64,000 bases of DNA from NCBI RefSeq assembly GCF_001424705.1, contig NZ_LMRA01000046.1:63192-127191 (forward strand), given 5' to 3'. Positions 29,364-37,747 of the stretch are shown piece after piece (the stretch's first letter is position 1; every line of letters starts with the position of its first letter). The notes beneath the pieces were generated by a model. That model saw only the letters and a list, made by a program, of their open reading frames with translations. It was not told the origin of the DNA and made no database searches. The DNA comes from Methylobacterium sp. Leaf465 (GTDB lineage: Bacteria; Pseudomonadota; Alphaproteobacteria; Rhizobiales; Beijerinckiaceae). Position numbers and translations under genes: made by a program.

Positions 29364-32138
29364 TCATGTCCTGCCGGCGGGTCCGCGGGCGCCCCTGGCC
29401 ATCGTCCCGACCTGGACGAGCAGGAGCGGGGCGACGCTCGCGCCGAGGATGATCGCCCACATGGTCGCGTCGGGCGGCACGAGGCCGAGCACCTTCCCGG
29501 CCGCGGGCACGTAAGCCGGGCCGACGAGCAGCACCGTGCAGAGAAGGAGGGCGGCCCAGATCCAGGGGTTGCGCGTCACCTCGTTGCGAAATGGCTTCGC
29601 GCCGGAGGCCCGCATGTTGAAGACCTGCCAGAGTTGCGCGAAGGCGAGGGTCAGGAAGGTCACGGTCACGCTGGAGGCCCGGTCGAGGCCGAACCAGGAT
29701 TCGGCGACCGCCAGCCCCGCGAAGGTCGCGACCGTCAGAACGGCGGCGTGCAGGACGATCCGCACCCATTGGGGACGTCCGAGGATGGGCTCGCGCGGGT
29801 CGCGCGGCGGTCGTGCGAGGATGTCGTCCCGTCCCTCGCACATCGCCAGGGCGAAGGCCGGGAAGACGTCGGTCACGACGTTGAGGTAGAGGATCTGCAA
29901 CGGCTGGATGGGGAGCGGCAGGGCGGAGACGATGGCGAGTCCGACGATCATCACCTCGCTCAGGTTGCAGGCGAGGAGATAGGCGGCGAAGCGGCGGATG
30001 TTGTCGAAGATGATCCGCCCCTCGCGGATCGCGCCCACGATGGTCGGGAAGGCGTCGTCCATGAGGATCATGGCAGCCGCCTCACGCGCCACGTCCGTCC
30101 CCCTCCGCCCCATCGCCACGCCGATATCCGCCTGCTTCAGCGCCGGCGCGTCGTTGACGCCGTCGCCCGTCATGGCGACGATCTCGCCCTTCGCCTGGTA
30201 CGCCCTGACCAGGGACAGTTTCTCGGCGGGGCTCACCCGCGCGAAGACCGCGACCTCGTCCAGGCGGCCCGGGATCTCGCCGGTGCTGCCGCCCTCGACG
30301 ACGCGGTCCCCGCGGCCGGCGAGCCCGACCGCGCGCGCGATGCTGAGGGCCGTGACGGCGTGGTCGCCGGTCACCATGACCACGCGAATGCCCGCGGCGC
30401 GGCAGGCGGCCAGAGCCTCCGGAACGTCCGACCTGGCGGGGTCTTCCAGCCCGACCAGACCGAGGAACGTGAGGTCCCGGAAGGGATGGCCCCCCGCAGC
30501 GCCCCCCGACCTCTCCGCGCAGGCAATGACCCGCAGGCCCCGCGCGGCCAGGTCTTCGACGCGACGCCGCCACAGGTCCCGGGAGCCGTCGTCCAGCGGG
30601 ACGTCCCGCTCCGCGCCACCGACCGAGCGCGAGGCGGCCAGAACGGCCTCCGGGGCCCCCTTGACCGCCACCCAGTGGCCCGGTTCGACGGCATGGACGG
30701 TGGCCATCATGCGGGTGCCCGCATCGAAGGCGTGCTTCCCCACGAGCGGCCGGTCGCGCAGGAGTGCCGCGCGGTCGAGCCCGACGGCACGACCCGCCCG
30801 CAGCAGCGCCTGTTCCATCGGGTCGCCGCTGCCCTGCTGGGAATCCTGCCCCAGGGAGGCGTCGTTGCAGAGGACCGCGACGCGAAGCAACCGTCCGGTC
30901 TCGGCGGCGGCGGAGCCCGGATCGGTCGGGTCGGCCTCGCCCGACGGCACCGACAGCCACCGCACCGTCATGCGGTTCTCGGTGAGCGTGCCCGTCTTGT
31001 CGGTGAGGATCACCGTGGTGGCGCCGAGGGTCTCGACGGCCGACAGACGCTCGATCAACGCATTCCGCCGCGCCATCCGCCACATCCCGCGCGCCAGCGC
31101 CAGGGTCGCGACGACCGGCAAGCCCTCCGGGATGGCCGCGACCGCCAGCGCGATGCCGGCCTCGGTCATGAGGCGGAGATCCTTGCCGGTCGCCACGCCG
31201 AGGCCCGCGAGGACGAGGGCAAGCGCCAGGATCACCCAGACCATCTGGCGGGACAGACGTTCCAGGCGCCGTTCCAAGGGCGAGGTGTCCGGCTCGGCCT
31301 GCGCGACGAGGCGTGCGACGGCGCCGAGTTCGGTTCCCAGGCCGGTCGCCACGACGATACCGAGGCCGCTGCCGCGCGTGATCAGCGTGCCGCGGAACAG
31401 CATGCAGGTGCGCTCGGCGAGCCGCGCGTCCGGGGCGACCGGCTCCGGCGCCTTGTCCACGGGCACCGACTCGCCCGTGAGGGTGGACTCGTCCGCGCCC
31501 AGGTTCGACGCCTCGACCAGCCGGATGTCGGCCGGGACGGCATCGCCGCCTTCGACCAACACGATGTCCCCCGGTACGAGATCCTCAGCGGGAAGCACCC
31601 GTGCGTGCCCGTCGCGGCGCACGCGGGCCGAGCGCGTCCCGAGCGCCCGCAACCCCTCGACGGACCGCGCCGCCCTCAGTTCGGTCGAGAAGCCAAGGCC
31701 GGTGTTGATGGCCAGCACCGCGATGATCGCGGTCGCCTCCTGCCAGTCGCCGAAGTAGAGCGAGAGCGCACCCGCCGCGGCGAGCAGGGAGACGACCGGG
31801 CTCATGAACTGGTTCAGGAGCAGGGCCAGCGTGCCGGCCTTCTCCTTCGTGGCAATCACGTTCGGGCCGAAGCGGGCGAGCCGTCGCCGGGCCTCCGCGT
31901 CCGTCAGGCCCGCGCTCTGGCACGTTCCGAACATCTCTGGAACGTCCCCGCTCGGCACGGCATGGGCGCCCTCCTTCCCAGCCAGCGTCGAACGGGGTGC
32001 GGTGCGCGGGTCCCAAGGCGCGGCCCCGATGTCCTGCCGGGTGGATCCGTGCGCGGCGATCGGGCGTTCGGGACCGTGAGGTGCCACGGCCGGATCGCAG
32101 GCCGTCCTGGGGCTGCCGTGGGGTTGATCGCATGCCAT
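29364..32138 (-). CDS. P2-type cation-transporting ATPase (calcium/PMR1-like)
   Basis: 924 aa. A cation ATPase N-terminal domain (AEARRRLARFGPN) leads the pump. The A-domain has TGESVPVDK, membrane segment M4 has PEGLP (ion site, typical of Ca2+ and PMR1-like pumps), the P-domain has DKTGTLTENRM, then MTGDGVNDAPALKQADIG. The C-terminal membrane segments follow. The start ATG 32138 is the first after the FixK-type box (58 nt upstream) and gives an N-terminal tail of about 70 residues before the conserved domain; a later start is possible. The transported ion is inferred from the PEGLP subclass only. Confidence 0.87.
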   Translation of the reverse strand: MACDQPHGSPRTACDPAVAPHGPERPIAAHGSTRQDIGAAPWDPRTAPRSTLAGKEGAHAVPSGDVPEMFGTCQSAGLTDAEARRRLARFGPNVIATKEKAGTLALLLNQFMSPVVSLLAAAGALSLYFGDWQEATAIIAVLAINTGLGFSTELRAARSVEGLRALGTRSARVRRDGHARVLPAEDLVPGDIVLVEGGDAVPADIRLVEASNLGADESTLTGESVPVDKAPEPVAPDARLAERTCMLFRGTLITRGSGLGIVVATGLGTELGAVARLVAQAEPDTSPLERRLERLSRQMVWVILALALVLAGLGVATGKDLRLMTEAGIALAVAAIPEGLPVVATLALARGMWRMARRNALIERLSAVETLGATTVILTDKTGTLTENRMTVRWLSVPSGEADPTDPGSAAAETGRLLRVAVLCNDASLGQDSQQGSGDPMEQALLRAGRAVGLDRAALLRDRPLVGKHAFDAGTRMMATVHAVEPGHWVAVKGAPEAVLAASRSVGGAERDVPLDDGSRDLWRRRVEDLAARGLRVIACAERSGGAAGGHPFRDLTFLGLVGLEDPARSDVPEALAACRAAGIRVVMVTGDHAVTALSIARAVGLAGRGDRVVEGGSTGEIPGRLDEVAVFARVSPAEKLSLVRAYQAKGEIVAMTGDGVNDAPALKQADIGVAMGRRGTDVAREAAAMILMDDAFPTIVGAIREGRIIFDNIRRFAAYLLACNLSEVMIVGLAIVSALPLPIQPLQILYLNVVTDVFPAFALAMCEGRDDILARPPRDPREPILGRPQWVRIVLHAAVLTVATFAGLAVAESWFGLDRASSVTVTFLTLAFAQLWQVFNMRASGAKPFRNEVTRNPWIWAALLLCTVLLVGPAYVPAAGKVLGLVPPDATMWAIILGASVAPLLLVQVGTMARGARGPAGRT

Positions 32139-32727
32139 CTGAAAGCCCGGTCTGGTCCGCCCCGTCCCAGTCTCCCGATTGTCGGCCGGCCGGGCGTTGA
32201 TCCGCGTCAACGTCCAAGCGGATCGGCATCGGGCGCTGTGAGCATCGAAGCACTGCCCGAGGCCTGCGTTCGGACGCGCGGATTCCCCGAGAAGGCAAAT
32301 GGAGCCGGCCACAGGCACCGGACGCTCCGTTCGCCCAAGAAGGCTCAGACGCCTTCAACGGCAGCGGACGTGACCTCGGTGCCGGGCGCAGCGACGATGC
32401 CGGTGCTCGCGATAGCCGCGTACGATACGTCTGTGCGTCGGTGACACGAGGCCTGCCCCGAGCCGGCGAACCGAGCCGACCGCTGTCGAAACCGGGGCCG
32501 CGGCGATGACCGTTGCAAGCCCAAAGCTGAGCGCGTTCGGGCACATTGCCGCCTCTCACGGCCCGGGGCACCGCAATGGAGAGACGGACGAGCGGACGGG
32601 TTAAACGGACTGCCGCCGGACGAAGCGCGCGCCGTTCGGACAGAACGCCCGGTCGGCGCCGGGTGGCGTTCCCGCCCTCGGTTCGCGTGCGCAGCGGCTG
32701 CGTTCCGTACAGTCCGAGCAGCCCGCC
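32139..32727. other. intergenic region, no gene supported
   Basis: 589 nt between the P2 ATPase and a small minus-strand gene. It holds the ATPase box at 32197. Short minus-strand frames at about 32340-32550 include a hydrophobic Ala-rich stretch but split between two frames and show no ribosome site that I trust. Confidence 0.45.
32197..32210 (-). promoter_or_regulatory. FixK/FNR-type box upstream of the P2 ATPase
   Basis: TTGATCCGCGTCAA, 58 nt before the ATPase start. Both outer half-sites are intact. Confidence 0.8.
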
Positions 32728-33003
32728 TCAAGGGCCCGCATGGCCGCGAGCTGTTGCCGCTGCCTGGCGACGGGGTCGAGGCTCAGGCGTCGCCGCGGGT
32801 CCGCGATGCCGCGGCGCCTCGTGCTGGCGCCCGAGCCGGAGAGAGGCCGGGCCGGGCGCCCCGGCCTCCAGCATCGTCTCCATCATCTCCCCGTCGACGT
32901 TCCGGAGTTCCTCAGCAGCCTTCAGCAGGCCGCACCACTCGTCCGTCGCGGCGACGATGCCGAAGGGGTCGAACGGGTCGGGCTCGTCGATGGGGGAGGA
33001 CAT
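32728..33003 (-). CDS. small acidic protein, function unknown
   Basis: 91 aa. The first 50 residues are acidic and protein-like (DPFDPFGIVAATDEW, then a likely helix ending MMETMLEAG); the last 35 are basic and low in complexity. No family is recognised. The start codon is followed by MSSPIDEPD. A FixK-type box lies 104 nt upstream, at the end of the pta gene. Confidence 0.5.
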   Translation of the reverse strand: MSSPIDEPDPFDPFGIVAATDEWCGLLKAAEELRNVDGEMMETMLEAGAPGPASLRLGRQHEAPRHRGPAATPEPRPRRQAAATARGHAGP

Positions 33004-33107
33004 CGCAATCTCCGTCTGGCTCGGGAATCCTCCGCACCGGACCGCGGCCCCGCGGGGACCGGGCTGGCGGGCATGTCGATCCAGTGCCGCGGCCGTCGGC
33101 CGGGGCC

Positions 33108-33121
33108 ATGATCTGGATCAA
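33108..33121 (-). promoter_or_regulatory. FixK/FNR-type box overlapping the pta stop codon
   Basis: TTGATCCAGATCAT read toward 32728-33003 (ATGATCTGGATCAA on the plus strand). One terminal mismatch. It includes the pta TGA. Confidence 0.65.
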
Positions 33122-34164
33122 GGCCCTCCGGCGGATCGACGGACGGTGCCAGACCCGATGCAGCGGTGGGGCGCGCTGAGACGCGCCATGGCGCATGACG
33201 CCACCCGGGACGGTTCGCCCTCGGACCGGCTGGTCACGACGATCGGCACGCTCGCGCCCAGAACCAGGCCGGCGGCCTCGGCGCCGGCGAGGTGCACCAA
33301 CTGCTTGGCCAGCATGTTCCCCGACACGAGGTCCGGCACGACGAGCACGTCGGCATCACCCGCGACCCGTGAGACGATGTGCTTGGCCGCGGCCGCCGGT
33401 CCCGACACCGCATTGTCGAGGGCGAGGGGGCCATCGACGATGCCACCGGTGATCTGGCCCCGTTCAGCCATCTTGCAGAGCGCGGCGGCATCGACGGTCG
33501 AGACGATCCGCGCGTTGACGGTCTCGACGGCGGAGAGAACTGCGACCTTCGGCTCCCGGATGCCGAGGGCGTGGCAGAGCTCGATGGCGTTCTGGACGAT
33601 GTCGCGCTTGTCATCGAGCGAGGGGGCGATGTTGACCGCCGCGTCCGTGATGAAGAGCGGTTTGGGATGATGCGGCACGTCGAGCGCATAGACGTGGCTC
33701 ATCCGCCGCTCGGTTCGCAGCCCCCCCGCCTTTCGGACGGCGGCCTGCATCATCTCGTCGGTATGGAGCGCCCCCTTCATCAGGGCGGCGACTTTCCCGG
33801 TACGCGCGAGCGCCACCGCCGTCTCGGCCGCCGCATGGCTGTGCCGCGCGTCGACGAGGTCGAAGCCATCGAGCGCGAGGCCAGCCTCGGCGGCGACCAC
33901 CCGTATCCGCGCCTCCGGTCCGACCAGGACGGGTTCGATCAGACCCGCCTCCCAGGCCGCGATCGCACCCAGGAGGGAGGCCGCATCGCAGGGATGGACG
34001 ATGGCCATCCGGATCGGCGCGAGACCGCGGGCGGCCTCGCGCCATCCCCGAAGGGACGTCGCATTCCCGACCGTTCGGGGATCGGCGATCCGTCCCCCCT
34101 CGTCGCCGACCGCGAGGCGTGCCCCGCGGGTCGCCGCGGCTCCGAGGGACAGGCGCCAGGTCAT
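33118..34164 (-). CDS. pta: phosphate acetyl/butyryltransferase
   Basis: 348 aa, a PTA_PTB-family enzyme that interconverts acetyl-CoA and acetyl phosphate. Signature segments include VSGNMLAKQLVHLAGAEAAG, the GALHTDEMM region, ITDAAVNIAPSLDDK and AAAKHIVSRV. The N-terminal 45 residues are not typical of short Pta proteins. ATG 34164 lies 55 nt from a FixK-type box. With phosphoketolase and AckA nearby it closes an acetyl-phosphate branch: Pta feeds it into acetyl-CoA, AckA into ATP and acetate. Butyryl specificity cannot be excluded. Confidence 0.85.
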   Translation of the reverse strand: MTWRLSLGAAATRGARLAVGDEGGRIADPRTVGNATSLRGWREAARGLAPIRMAIVHPCDAASLLGAIAAWEAGLIEPVLVGPEARIRVVAAEAGLALDGFDLVDARHSHAAAETAVALARTGKVAALMKGALHTDEMMQAAVRKAGGLRTERRMSHVYALDVPHHPKPLFITDAAVNIAPSLDDKRDIVQNAIELCHALGIREPKVAVLSAVETVNARIVSTVDAAALCKMAERGQITGGIVDGPLALDNAVSGPAAAAKHIVSRVAGDADVLVVPDLVSGNMLAKQLVHLAGAEAAGLVLGASVPIVVTSRSEGEPSRVASCAMARLSAPHRCIGSGTVRRSAGGP

Positions 34165-34219
34165 GCGGTGCTCCGCTGCGAACAGGCGCAGACCCTGTCC
34201 GCACGGGAAGCCGGGAACC

Positions 34220-34233
34220 TTGATCCATCTCAA
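34220..34233 (-). promoter_or_regulatory. FixK/FNR-type box between pta and the S41 protease
   Basis: TTGATCCATCTCAA, 55 nt before the pta start and 136 nt before the divergent S41 gene. Identical to the box at 43159. Confidence 0.8.
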
Positions 34234-34275
34234 GGCAGGGGTGACCGTGGCCTGGGCAGTCTCGCGGATGCCTTC

Positions 34276-34371
34276 CCCGAGGCCTGTCCATCCCGAGGCC
34301 TGCCCATCCCGAGGCCTGCCCATCCCGAGGCCTGCCCATCCCGAGGCGAGCCCATCCCGAGGCCAGCCCAT
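34276..34371. repeat. 16-bp minisatellite, six tandem copies
   Basis: Six contiguous units of CCCGAGGCCTGCCCAT, with one to three base changes in units 1, 5 and 6. The array ends exactly at the S41 protease start: the last AT of unit 6 plus the next G forms its ATG. Each unit holds a GAGG that can serve as a ribosome site, and the last one sits 7 nt before the ATG. Confidence 0.85.
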
Positions 34372-35764
34372 GCCCGGCCCGAACGACGCCCAACCCGCGC
34401 GACGGGCGATCCCTCGTCGGGTTCGCCACCGCTCCCGCTGGCTGGCCGGCCTCGCGGCCGTTGCCGCCACCCTCCTGGCGTGCACGGCATCCCCGGACGC
34501 CCGGCGGGGGACCGGGGAAAGGACCGGGGATACGCCCGGCGGTCTCTACGAAGCCCTCAGCGTCTTCGGAGCGGCGTTCCATGCCATCCGCGCGAAGGCG
34601 GCGGAGGAGCGCCGCGACGGTCAGCTCGTGGATGCGGCGATCTCCGGGATGGTCGCATCGTTGGATCCGTACTCGGGATACGTGACCGCGGCCGAGCTTC
34701 AGGCGTTCGACGAGGAGGATACCGGGACTTACGCGGGGATCGGCGTGACGGTCGAGGCAGGCGGGCGCGTCCGGTCCGCCTTGCCCGGCGCCCCGGCGGC
34801 CCGGGCCGGTCTGCACGCCGGAACGATCATCGAGCGGATCGACGGCAGGGCCGTCCACACCATCGACCGCACCGGGATCGTCGACCTCCTGCGCGGTGAT
34901 CCTGGAACCGCCGTGCACCTGCGGGTCCGCCTTTCGGAGAGACAGGCCGCCACCGAGGTCGCCCTGACACGGGAGTGGCTTCCCCTGCACCCGGTTCGCA
35001 CGCGTCTTCTGGGCACCGTGGGCTATGTCGGGCTCGACCACTTCGACGACTTCACCACCGGGAGGCTGCTCAAGGCCGTGGCGGGCCTCCAGGCTCACAT
35101 CGGTCCGGAGGCGATCACGGGTCTCGTCCTCGACCTGCGCGGGAACCCCGGCGGTCTCGTCGTGCAGGCCGTGGCGGTCGCCGGGGCGTTCCTGGGGCGG
35201 GGAGAGATCGTGCGCCTGGTGGGACGCGGCCCCGGGGACGTCGAGCGTTTCGCGCTCGACCGCGGCGGCAAGGACCTCGTCGACGGGCTTCCCCTGGTGG
35301 TGCTCGTGGACGGCGACACCGCCTCCGCGGCCGAGATCGTGGCCGGCGCGCTTCAGGACCACCGACGCGCGACCCTGGTCGGGACGCGCACCTATGGAAA
35401 GGGTGCCGTCCAGACGACGTATCTCCATCGCAGCGGACGCGGCCTGCGACTGACGACGGCCTGGTTCGTCACGCCGGCGGGCCGAAGGGTGCAGGGACGC
35501 GGCATCGAGCCCGACCTCGTGGTCGCGCAGGATGGCGATGTCACGACGCGGGACGAGGAAGCGGTGCCGACCGGCCATCCCGACGGGGACGCCACGTCCC
35601 TGCAGAACGGCATCGTCGAGGATGCCCGCATCGATCCGGCCGGCGATGCCCCGCTCGCGACCGCACTCCGGCATCTCGGGACCGTGGTGGAGAGCCGTGC
35701 CGGACGCCGCCCGCCGGGCCTTGATCTGCCTCAAGGTGCGCGCATCCCGGCGGGGCGAGAGTGA
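34370..35764 (+). CDS. S41 carboxy-terminal processing protease, lipoprotein, with PDZ domain
   Basis: 464 aa. A lipoprotein signal (about residues 24-42, lipobox LLAC) is followed by an N-terminal helical domain, a PDZ domain (YAGIGVTVEAGG ... APAARAGLHAGTIIERIDG) and the S41 catalytic domain. The latter shows LVLDLRGNPGG, the nucleophile segment DGDTASAAEIVAGAL with the Ser, and GTRTYGKGAVQ with the Lys. It acts in the periplasm on protein C-termini. ATG 34370 is favoured by the GAGG in the last minisatellite unit. An ATG at 34268 is open across the array but lacks a ribosome site. The last codons contain the next FixK-type box. Confidence 0.87.
   Translation: MPGPNDAQPARRAIPRRVRHRSRWLAGLAAVAATLLACTASPDARRGTGERTGDTPGGLYEALSVFGAAFHAIRAKAAEERRDGQLVDAAISGMVASLDPYSGYVTAAELQAFDEEDTGTYAGIGVTVEAGGRVRSALPGAPAARAGLHAGTIIERIDGRAVHTIDRTGIVDLLRGDPGTAVHLRVRLSERQAATEVALTREWLPLHPVRTRLLGTVGYVGLDHFDDFTTGRLLKAVAGLQAHIGPEAITGLVLDLRGNPGGLVVQAVAVAGAFLGRGEIVRLVGRGPGDVERFALDRGGKDLVDGLPLVVLVDGDTASAAEIVAGALQDHRRATLVGTRTYGKGAVQTTYLHRSGRGLRLTTAWFVTPAGRRVQGRGIEPDLVVAQDGDVTTRDEEAVPTGHPDGDATSLQNGIVEDARIDPAGDAPLATALRHLGTVVESRAGRRPPGLDLPQGARIPAGRE
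35721..35734 (+). promoter_or_regulatory. FixK/FNR-type box inside the S41 gene end
   Basis: TTGATCTGCCTCAA, 79 nt before ATG 35814, within the last codons of the protease gene. Confidence 0.75.
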
Positions 35765-35813
35765 GGGAGCCGTTTCGACGTGGCCCGACGTGGCCCGACA
35801 GGTGAGGCATCCG

Positions 35814-36161
35814 ATGAACACGACGTTCGACGAGCGCGAGCGGGCCTTCGAGAGCCGCTTCGCCCACGAGGAGGAGTTGCGCTTCCAGGCGCGTGTCCGC
35901 TGCAATCGCCTGCTGGCGACCTGGGCGGCCGAGCGGATGCACCTGACCGGGGACGCGGCCTCCGCCTACGTCACGTCCTTCGCCGAGGAAGCCGTGGTGT
36001 CCGGCGACGACGCCTTGCTCGCGCGCCTTCGCGCGGACCTTCGTGCCTGCGGCATCGACGAGCCCCTCGCGAACCTGCGCCGGGAAATGGAGCGCTGCAT
36101 CGCCTTCGTCCGCGCCGAACAGCGCGTCGGGCTTGCGCTGGATCAAGGCTCCTCCGCCTAG
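35814..36161 (+). CDS. DUF1476 protein, paralog of the F1-ATPase zeta inhibitor
   Basis: 115 aa. It matches the alphaproteobacterial ATP synthase inhibitor subunit zeta along its length: FDERERAFESRFAHEEELRFQARVR, then LLATWAAERM, the AYV-SFAEEAV segment and a C-terminal amphipathic helix. Zeta inserts its N-terminus into F1 and blocks ATP hydrolysis when proton force falls. The usual zeta gene lies elsewhere in such genomes, so this may be a dedicated low-oxygen version. That inference rests on the box 79 nt upstream and the neighbourhood. Confidence 0.82.
   Translation: MNTTFDERERAFESRFAHEEELRFQARVRCNRLLATWAAERMHLTGDAASAYVTSFAEEAVVSGDDALLARLRADLRACGIDEPLANLRREMERCIAFVRAEQRVGLALDQGSSA
36133..36146 (+). 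promoter_or_regulatory. FixK/FNR-type box inside the zeta-like gene end
   Basis: TTGCGCTGGATCAA, 67 nt before the BON gene start at 36214. Same sequence as 17610 and 41539. Confidence 0.72.
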
Positions 36162-36213
36162 GGCGCGTCATCCTGGTCCGGACTTCCTCACGACAGCAGA
36201 CGGGAGAGACGCC

Positions 36214-36864
36214 ATGACCGACAAGGATCTTCGCCGCGATGTGCTCGACGAGCTCGACTTCGACCCGAGCCTGGATGCCGCCGAGATCGGCATCGCCGTC
36301 TCGAACGGCGTGGTGACCCTGACGGGGCATGTCGGCAGCTATGCCGAGAAGGTGGAGGCCGAGCGCGCGGCGAAACGGGTCAAGGGCGTGCGGGCCATCG
36401 CCCAGGAGATCCAGGTTCGCCTTCCCGACGCTAAGAAGATCGAGGACGATCAGATCGCCGCGCGGGCCCTGGCCATCCTCGACTGGTCCGTCCACCTCCC
36501 GAAGGACGCCATCCAGGTGAAGGTCGCGCAGGGCTGGGTGACGCTCACCGGGGCGGTGCCCTGGCAGTACCAGGCGATGGGCGCCGAGGCGGCCGTCCGC
36601 AAGCTCTCCGGTGTCTTCGGTGTGACGAACCTCGTCGAGGTCAGGCCGGACGTGCAACCGACGGCGGTCAAGGCGAAGATCCTGGAGGCGTTCCGGCGGA
36701 ACGCCCTGTTCGAGGCGGACGCGATCAAGGTCAGCGTCGAGGGCGACCGGGTCACCCTGGAGGGGGCCGTCACGGTCGGCATCGAACGGGATGCCGCCGA
36801 GCGGGCGGCCTGGTCCGTACCGGGCGTCCGGACCGTCGTCGATCACATCGTCGCCCTGCGCTGA
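36214..36864 (+). CDS. triple BON-domain protein
   Basis: 216 aa, no signal peptide. Three BON domains of about 65 residues follow each other (about 5-70, 78-145, 150-215). Each carries the typical V-x-V-x-x-G-x-V-T-L-x-G turn (GVVTLTGHV, GWVTLTGAV, DRVTLEGAV). BON domains bind membranes or phospholipids and occur in stress proteins of the OsmY kind, but those are exported and this one appears cytosolic. Two closely similar paralogs are at 43463 and 48090. ATG 36214 follows GGGAGAG. Confidence 0.87.
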   Translation: MTDKDLRRDVLDELDFDPSLDAAEIGIAVSNGVVTLTGHVGSYAEKVEAERAAKRVKGVRAIAQEIQVRLPDAKKIEDDQIAARALAILDWSVHLPKDAIQVKVAQGWVTLTGAVPWQYQAMGAEAAVRKLSGVFGVTNLVEVRPDVQPTAVKAKILEAFRRNALFEADAIKVSVEGDRVTLEGAVTVGIERDAAERAAWSVPGVRTVVDHIVALR

Positions 36865-36875
36865 GGAGACGGGAC

Positions 36876-37352
36876 ATGCCTCATGGGACACAGGGATCCT
36901 CCCCATCCGACCAGCGACACGGCAAGCCTCCCGGACAGCACGCCCTGCCGGGGATGCTGTATCGGGTGACCCTGACTCTGGCCCGCTGCCCGGACTTTCC
37001 GGACGGCAGCGTGGCCCGGGGCTACGAGATGGTCGTGCCGCTCGGACCGGACGGGCACCTCGATCCCGCTCTCTGGCGCGAGACCCGCGACAGTTGCCGT
37101 GTGCGCCGCTTCTGGGCGGGCCAACGCGACCGCGACGGTCGCCTCGTTCACCGGGCCGGCGGGGAGGGCGGCGCGACCTGGCTGATCGACTACGAGGATT
37201 GGACGAACGAGGACGACGAGCCGGGCTACCACCTCGGCACGCACGCCTTCGTTCCGGGCGACTACGTCTCGATCCGTGATGCCGACGACGGGGTCTACCG
37301 CACGTTCATGGTCGCCCGCGTCGACCGCGCCGGCGCTGGACGTCAGACCTGA
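36876..37352 (+). CDS. hypothetical protein of the BON operon
   Basis: 158 aa, beginning 11 nt after the BON gene and probably co-transcribed. A disordered lead of about 25 residues is followed by a beta-rich domain (MLYRVTLTLARCPDFP, then GYEMVVPL, FWAGQRDRDG, WLIDYEDW and GTHAFVPGDYVSIRD). No family is recognised. It looks soluble. Confidence 0.68.
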   Translation: MPHGTQGSSPSDQRHGKPPGQHALPGMLYRVTLTLARCPDFPDGSVARGYEMVVPLGPDGHLDPALWRETRDSCRVRRFWAGQRDRDGRLVHRAGGEGGATWLIDYEDWTNEDDEPGYHLGTHAFVPGDYVSIRDADDGVYRTFMVARVDRAGAGRQT

Positions 37353-37491
37353 CGCCGAGGGTTCCCACGGAGGGAAGGCGGGCCGCTCGCGGCGATGGAG
37401 CCGGTCGCTCCGGGCCTCGGGTGCGACCGCTCCGGAGCGAGATCGGCGGTGAGCGGTGGCGCGCGGCCCGTGCGGGGTTTCGACCTGCCGC

Positions 37492-37692
37492 TCACTGGAG
37501 ATTCGGGGGAACGACCTCGTGGGTGACGTCCTGACCCGACCCGGCTTCGCGCACGCTGATCCTGACGCCGCGGCGGATCAGCCGCTCCAGGTCCTCGGGC
37601 GCCAGATAGGCTCGGCTCTCGGGGTCGTAGAGCCTGCACCCGCCATACCGTTTGAGCTGGCGGACGGGTGAGGGCTTCGTGTTGGGCGTCAT
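37492..37692 (-). CDS. short PhaR-like protein (PHA regulator DNA-binding domain only)
   Basis: 66 aa. It matches the PHB/PHA accumulation regulator DNA-binding domain: LKRYGGCRLYDPESRAYL, then LIRRGVRISVREA and DVTHEVV. Full PhaR/PhaF regulators are about 180-200 aa with a PHA-binding C-terminal part, which is absent here. It lies downstream of ackA on the same strand (55-nt gap). It may compete with PhaR or regulate storage genes. The presence of a phasin gene nearby supports a storage link. Confidence 0.75.
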   Translation of the reverse strand: MTPNTKPSPVRQLKRYGGCRLYDPESRAYLAPEDLERLIRRGVRISVREAGSGQDVTHEVVPPNLQ

Positions 37693-37747
37693 CTCGACTG
37701 CGCGGCGCCGGCCGCCTCCGACGTGGGACAGATCTTATCTGGAATAA

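Noticed and set aside
32340..32550. Possible small secreted protein on the minus strand
   Set aside because: A hydrophobic Ala-rich start and a plausible C-terminus lie in different frames, no ribosome site is clear, and a frameshift would be needed.
34268..34370. Earlier ATG for the S41 protease, across the minisatellite
   Set aside because: It would put a Pro/Arg-rich repeat before the lipoprotein signal and has no ribosome site; 34370 has GAGG at 7 nt and a clean signal.
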